Positions 58,619 through 64,000 of a stretch of DNA of 64,000 bases are shown piece after piece. The stretch is from Tetragonia tetragonoides. Lineage: Eukaryota > Streptophyta > Magnoliopsida > Caryophyllales > Aizoaceae. The notes below the pieces were generated by a model. The model saw only the letters and a program-made list of their open reading frames with translations, ran no database searches and was not told the origin of the DNA. A program made the translations under genes and the position numbers. Position 1 is the stretch's first letter. Each line of letters starts with the position of its first letter. The stretch spans positions 18,078,001-18,142,000 of the forward strand of contig CM076146.1 of NCBI GenBank assembly GCA_038025085.1, in the 5' to 3' direction.

Positions 58619-60145
58619 TGTAGGCTACCGGATTTTTCTCCCCTTTTTTCTGATTTCCAGGCGGCCGGCTGGATAGCCTGGGAGAGCATAGGTTCGTGAA
58701 TCTCTTGAGTGTGAATGCACATAAAGATTTTCCTTTCGTACTAAGGGCATGATTAAGATTTTCAGAAGTCGCCACCAAATTTAAGAAATTTTGGAAACCT
58801 TGGAATCAAGTTGATAGTCTAGAAAGATGTCAACTCAATTCCTCTGCTCCCCAATCCCTATTGGGGAAATTAACTTCATAAATGAGTTCAGGGCGTAAGT
58901 AAGAGCTAGAAAGGTGTTAGGCAGCTAACTCGCCCGTTGACAACAACTACCTTTATTAATCAATTCAATGCGATTATTAATGCTACGGTTCCAAACAAGG
59001 TTCAATTGGTCCAAAATCCTAGTTTTAACTAATGGGTTGAACAACCATTATTAACGTGACCACTTTTAACAACTTATCAAATTTACATGCTTTTATTGCT
59101 AGAAAACGATAAATATGCTAAAACCTGCGAGTTAGAATGCAAACAAGGTAATTCGTCCACCAATCCACAAACAAAGCATAATTTAATAAAAAGCAATAAA
59201 TAATAAACATGCATTCATTCATCCATTCATTAGGCTTAATACAAGCCCTTTTGCTCTAAACGCGCCATGCATGTACATATCATATGAACCACATTTGTTA
59301 GTAAATAACAAGCAGTATAAAATTTATTGAAAACCCTTAGGTTGAATTACCAGGATGCTCACAATGAACTTATTGGGTTGTTATGCTTGAATTCTTGCTC
59401 TTGATGAAGTATGAAGGTTTATTTTGTGGTGCTAGGGCTAACCTAAAGGAGTAGAATCAGAATTTAGGGTTTAATATTAGAGAGAATGTCTAAACTCTAA
59501 AATTCCCAACCAAGAGACCAACTTGAGAGAGAAACTGCCAACCTCTCAGATTCCCAACCTCTTCAACTGAACCCTAAAGTTTGTTTATATAGAAGAGGGG
59601 GAGCTGCCAGGCTTGGGCACGGAAATCGAATGGGCGTCGAATTCGCCGTCCACGAGAAGAAGTCCAGGCGGCCATGCAACTAGGCCGAGCGGCTGACCCG
59701 CTAGGGCGAGTGGCTTAGCTGCTAGGCACGCGGTCAAGTCGCTTCTCCTAGCGGCCAACGCTTGAACTCAAGCATGGCCGCTTGGACCTGGAGCGGCCTG
59801 CCTGCATAGGCGCCTGACATGCTTTTCAAGCGGGGGAGGCTTTTCCGAGGGGGTCCACGCGGGATTAACTGAGTTCACTTGTTTGACTAAGGGTTGACTC
59901 AAGAGTTTAGGTTCCCTTTCGGGCCCTTAGGTTCACAGAGGCCTATCTCTCAGTTTTGGACTCCAATGGAATTGAGTCAAACTGGTTTGAATCACCTGTA
60001 CAAGAGGCTTACACTGGTTATATCAAATGAATTGGGCTAATCATCAGAGCAATTATTATCGCAACCCAAGTTCCAGCAAAATCCAATCCTTTCATCATCG
60101 GGTTTTTATGGGGACTTATCATAAACACAATTTTTGGTGTCTACA
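58619..60145 (-). repeat. 5' LTR of the outer element, 1527 bp
   Basis: Uninterrupted copy, starting TGTAGGCTACC and ending GGTGTCTACA, followed by the cattg duplication (60146-60150). It shows where the inner element entered the other copy. Confidence 0.92.
59665..59835. promoter_or_regulatory. GCGGC/GCCGC palindrome array in the outer right LTR
   Basis: A shorter version of the array at 42680-42890 (gagcggctgacccgctagg, agtggcttagctgctagg). On the minus strand it precedes the tatata box at 59586-59591. Confidence 0.5.
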
Positions 60146-60150
60146 CATTG

Positions 60151-63018
60151 ATGTTGTTTACTACTGCAATGAGGCTGTTGTTGTTTTCTTCTACTGCTGC
60201 TTTGATGTTGGTTGCTCTGTTGCAATGTTTCTGCTGTGTATCTGGTGGAAACAAGATGCTATACTGTGAGACTAAGAAAAGTAAAGAAAAATAAGGAAAA
60301 AGTAGGATATGAATTAGAAAATCGGGGCTGCCTGCTACTCCTACTGATGCTGTTGATTTTCCCGCTTATTTTGGGGAACGGTATCGCTGTGTATCTGCAT
60401 AAGATTACCTGGCATAAGCCATCATAGGATGATCCATTGAAAAAGAGGCATGAAGCGCAGAAATCTGAAGAAATGGATTGATAGTGCTTCTGTATGTAGA
60501 CAATGTGTTAGAAATTATCGATGAATGCTCTCCATAAGAGGAACTAGCCCAAACCGCATCAAAGGCACATTACTAATAGACTTAAACCGACCACAATGAT
60601 CCCACAAAGATTTAACAGCAGAATATCAAAAGTAATTGAATCAAACTAATCTTAATGAAATCACAAATGTTTTTAGTACTATGAAACAAACAACTGCTCT
60701 TAAATAACAAGAACAAACCCGCAATCATGGCGTAGATTATGAACCAATAAGCTAGTAAAAGTATCTCTACCATGACAAGAATACCATTACTAGGTCATTA
60801 AACCTTCCTCTTCAGAAAGAGAGTGCAACCACAAGAGAAGACGAAAGAAAAATCAAAGTCTGCACATGAAAACTCAAACCAAAAATAGCTCACAAAGCCA
60901 ACAGACCACACAACTATGGCAGGACTGCAAACCTGGCACATCAGCAGTAGCAGAAGCGCAGAAACACCAAAAACAGGCCTAGAGACATTACACAACTCCC
61001 TGAGTTACTGATCAGACCTTCAGGAAAATGAGACCTCCTTTTTTGTGCTTTAAACAGATCTGTAGATAGCATCATTCTCCAACATTATTGAATAATAACA
61101 AAAATGAATGCAGCATGTAATATTAAAATGGAAATAATCTCCATTTGTTTGGCTACTAATGAACCTGATTTTCCTTTGTACTCAATAGAGTAAATACAGT
61201 TCAGAGTTCAGACTATTAAATGTAGATCACAACTCCAGAGAACTTTGGATCTATATTTTTCTAAGCACATAAACATCAATCGCACACTTTCTAGAGATAT
61301 TCATTTTGATGCTTATGTTTACTGTGTTAGAACCCTCCTTAGCAACCAATCAAGTGTGAAATTCAGAATGTGAGAAACTTTATGATATGACTCATATACT
61401 TGCATATGTTGCTGAGTCCTATTTTCCTAGCTTGATGAGCTCATTATAATTCAATTTAATACTTTAAGCTAATTTTGTATCTCACAAGACATGCTAAAAT
61501 TAAGGAAAATAGTAACAAGACAACGGATCAAAAATAGTAAGCAGATAGCATCTGTAAAAATCAGTAAGTAGACAAACATAACAGTAAACTAGCAGTTCAG
61601 ATTCATCTTGCACGGTCCTGCGTTTGAGGATTAGGAAACATACTACATAGTTGTCTAGAATAGTCATTCTGGTAACAAAATGCACAAACATATTCCAAGT
61701 GATCGCAATTCAAACCCTTTAGGCTGTTACTAGTTTAATCAAAATTAAACATAAGCCTAAAAACCTATTCTTCAGCTTGAATCTGACCAACCATAATATT
61801 CCAACTTATTGCTACATCCAACCACAACCAATATAAGTGAATACATTATATACCAGTGAAGGGAAAAGTCGAACTCAGGTAGATTAAGATCAAGTCACCA
61901 TAAAATTGAGGCCACACTTACACAAGTTTTGTATTTAGCCGATGTAATATGTTACAGCTTGCTAGGCAACAAATTATTGTTCTTGTATAATTACTAGTCA
62001 GTCATCTTACTAGTGAGCAAAGATTTAAATTCATATATATGGTTAGACACAAGCAATTTTGAATGTTATAGAAGATTACCAGGACAATAAAAAAGAATTC
62101 CCATTAAAGAAAACACATATTATAGAAATGTATAGAACATTAAGCAGTAATACATTCAACAAAAATCATCAATAATGGACATCTTGAAGAACTCCAAAAA
62201 GAACTTCCTCAACTGACCATCAAAGCTATATATACCCTGGCCAAAATTATAGGTTAATTGAATCTAAAGAATTAACAAATGATTAAAAGGGATCAATCTA
62301 TTCTACAAACCACAAAACTCAAGTAACTTAATCAATTAATTAGCCACAAAACATCAACCAATCACCAAAAACCGAGACCTAATTTTAACAAATTAATGAA
62401 ATAGAACCCTAGAACAATACAATGTTAGCAAAATTTCAGATTAACATTTCGTGGGGATGAGTTCAAATTTTCGCTCTTTGAACAATCCATTTTGAATGTT
62501 AAATTCCCTAATATCAGCCCAATTATTTTAGATTTCTTCAATGCTTTCAATCACCAAAAACCAAAACCTAATTTCAACAAATGAATGAAATCGAACCCTA
62601 GAACACTTTAGGATACTAATAGAAAAAAACCAATCACCATTTTACCTAACTATCAGTACAAATGAAAACCCTATAATCAACCAATTATACAAAAGTAGAC
62701 CTAATAAATTTCAAGCAAAGCACAATCAGGAATAAATATAGGTTACAAATCTCGGAATTTAACAACCAGGTGACCAACAAGGAGCGGGTTCTCATAACTG
62801 AACTTCTAATTCATAGACTTATATCGATTATTTTCGGACAAAACTACACAGCCATCCGAAGTAAGAGAAGCAAGAGGAACACCAATTCTAATTAATTTCA
62901 ATAGAAAACAGCGAGTAGCAATCGTGAAAGAAACTCAATTTTGGTATTGAATTGGCAATGATTTGATGAGATTGAAATTATTTTGTGGGGATTTAGATCG
63001 AGAGTGGAAGGCATAGAA
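60151..63018. other. AT-rich DNA without recognisable genes
   Basis: The first 110 bp continue the TGC/TGT-rich sequence that precedes the outer element at 23960-24264. The rest is AT-rich. A degenerate direct repeat of about 60 bp (aatcaccaaaaacc ... gaaccctagaac) occurs at about 62359 and 62549. No transposon end or coding frame is supported. Confidence 0.55.
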
Positions 63019-64000
63019 TGTAATACCACGCATATTTATAATATTTATTTTATTCAATAATGTGATTAATTGATTTGGAATATGCATATTGGGAGGAAAG
63101 AATATTTATTAATATTTATTTCCTTATTAATTGGTGTTTAAAAAGGAAAATAACTTTATTTTTGATAGTTTACTTAATTGAGTTGTATTGTAGTTGGATT
63201 AGGATTCTAACTAGGTCAAGGACTTCTAACCTCTATAAATACCATTTGCACCATTAAATATGATTATTTTCTCTCTCCATTCGTTCCCTAGTGGTTTCAT
63301 AAAGTTTACTCACGTTTTCTCTCTTGCAAGGCGTACAAAAACCCTAAAAGCTGTCCAACACACACTGTCGGATTGAAAAATTCGTTTCTCCTGTTATCCC
63401 TACCGTATGAACTTGAATTTTGGATATGTTTAAGACCCATATGTCTAGAACCATAATTCCATGTTTCTTAATTTGTAGAGATCATTTGATACCTCAAATC
63501 AATTTTCTCTTGAAGCAGCGCAATGCTGATGCGAGATTCGGATCCGCCTTCTTTGTTCTATCATATCTCGACCCCTACCCATTATTTGCTCAAAACTTTC
63601 ACTGGAGTTGAACCTTAGTATGTGTACTAAACATCCACGCCAAATATGAAAGGATATCGACTTCGTTTGATGGTCCATTCGAGCGTTTGTTTCAGATCGC
63701 GTGTGCTGATTTCAGATTTCAGATTTGTTCTTTGTGATAAGTGGTGATTGAATCGAAAGGTAACCATCATTATTATATGTTGGAGAGGTATGATATTGTT
63801 ATTTGAGTATTTATTCATGTGTATCCTTTATTATTATTGCTTAGAGATGGTTGTTTTTATTTTACATGTATTGATTGATTTGACATGATACTTGAACATG
63901 ATTGAAATTATCATTCATGAATTTTTTACATCTTATTGATTATCAATTGATATGCTTAAGATTTTGTTTAACTCGATAAGAGTTTATAGCTAGATTGTAA
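63019..64000 (+). mobile_element. Probable 5' part of a chromovirus-type LTR, cut by the window end
   Basis: TGTAATACC at 63019 is a typical start for plant gypsy LTRs that end GGTATTACA or GTGTTACA. A TATA box (tataaata near 63235) lies about 215 bp in, followed by a CT-rich leader and a long non-coding region, the usual build of chromovirus LTRs. The 3' end is outside the window, so neither family nor completeness can be shown. Confidence 0.4.

Larger units (their letters stand above)
24265..60145 (-). mobile_element. Outer Tat-type Ty3/gypsy retrotransposon, containing the inner element
   Basis: The LTRs start TGTAGGCTACC and end GGTGTCTACA, with 5-bp duplications cattg. Without the 17.4-kb inner element and its duplication the element is about 18.5 kb. 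Gag-pol lies on the minus strand (57425 to 50762). A second RNase H after the canonical one places it in the Tat clade. The region between integrase and the 3' LTR (43211-50761) carries two genes on the plus strand, antisense to gag-pol. The primer site is at 58601-58617 and the polypurine tract at 43211-43240. Many stops and frameshifts show it is old and defective. Confidence 0.9.

Overview
This window is repeat-dominated nuclear DNA from a flowering plant. No intact host gene can be supported. The evidence for a plant is the transposon fauna: two Ty3/gypsy elements of the Tat clade (gag-pol with a second RNase H, arginine-tRNA-like primer site), a Ty1/copia element, a chromovirus-type LTR (the 'GGGGGTGTTACA' end followed by an initiator-Met primer site), CACTA and hAT elements, and plant-style AT-rich spacers. 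The species cannot be named from sequence alone.

Layout. 1-3168: AT-rich, gene-like but non-coding DNA with three tandem duplications, ending in a possible degenerate CACTA terminus. 3207-3442: a 32-bp minisatellite. 3443-6400: featureless AT-rich DNA. About 6400-13362: an LTR of a chromovirus-like gypsy element, split by a 4.4-kb non-autonomous CACTA transposon (7133-11519, 3-bp target duplication gtg) that holds gene-like non-coding DNA and a tRNA-like sequence. 13415: one end of a second CACTA. 14301-21261: a decayed copia element on the minus strand, with paired LTRs and a 5-bp duplication cgtac. 21454-22728: an element bounded by inverted repeats. 23100-23903: a hAT-type element with an 8-bp duplication. 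24265-60145: a very large nested structure. 63019-64000: probable start of another LTR.

The nested structure is the core of the window. An older Tat-type gypsy element (outer, gag-pol on the minus strand, about 18.5 kb without the insertion, duplication cattg) carries a second Tat-type element (inner, gag-pol on the plus strand, 24928-42292, duplication catgt) inside its left LTR. The two are related but distinct. Both have the order LTR, primer site, leader with repeats, gag, protease, RT, RNase H, second RNase H, integrase, then a long 3' region, a conserved polypurine tract and LTR. In both, the 3' region holds two genes running antisense to gag-pol: gene A (helical domain plus Lys-rich tail) and a plant mobile domain (PMD)-like gene with a Pro/Gly/Tyr-rich tail. 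Both antisense genes appear to contain spliceosomal introns, several at matching positions in the two elements. Arrays of GCGGC-type palindromes lie upstream of all four antisense genes and also in the promoter part of all four LTRs.

All gag-pol and antisense genes seen here carry stops or frameshifts, so neither copy looks autonomous now. The nested order gives relative age: outer gypsy before inner gypsy, and the CACTA at 7133 after the LTR it splits.
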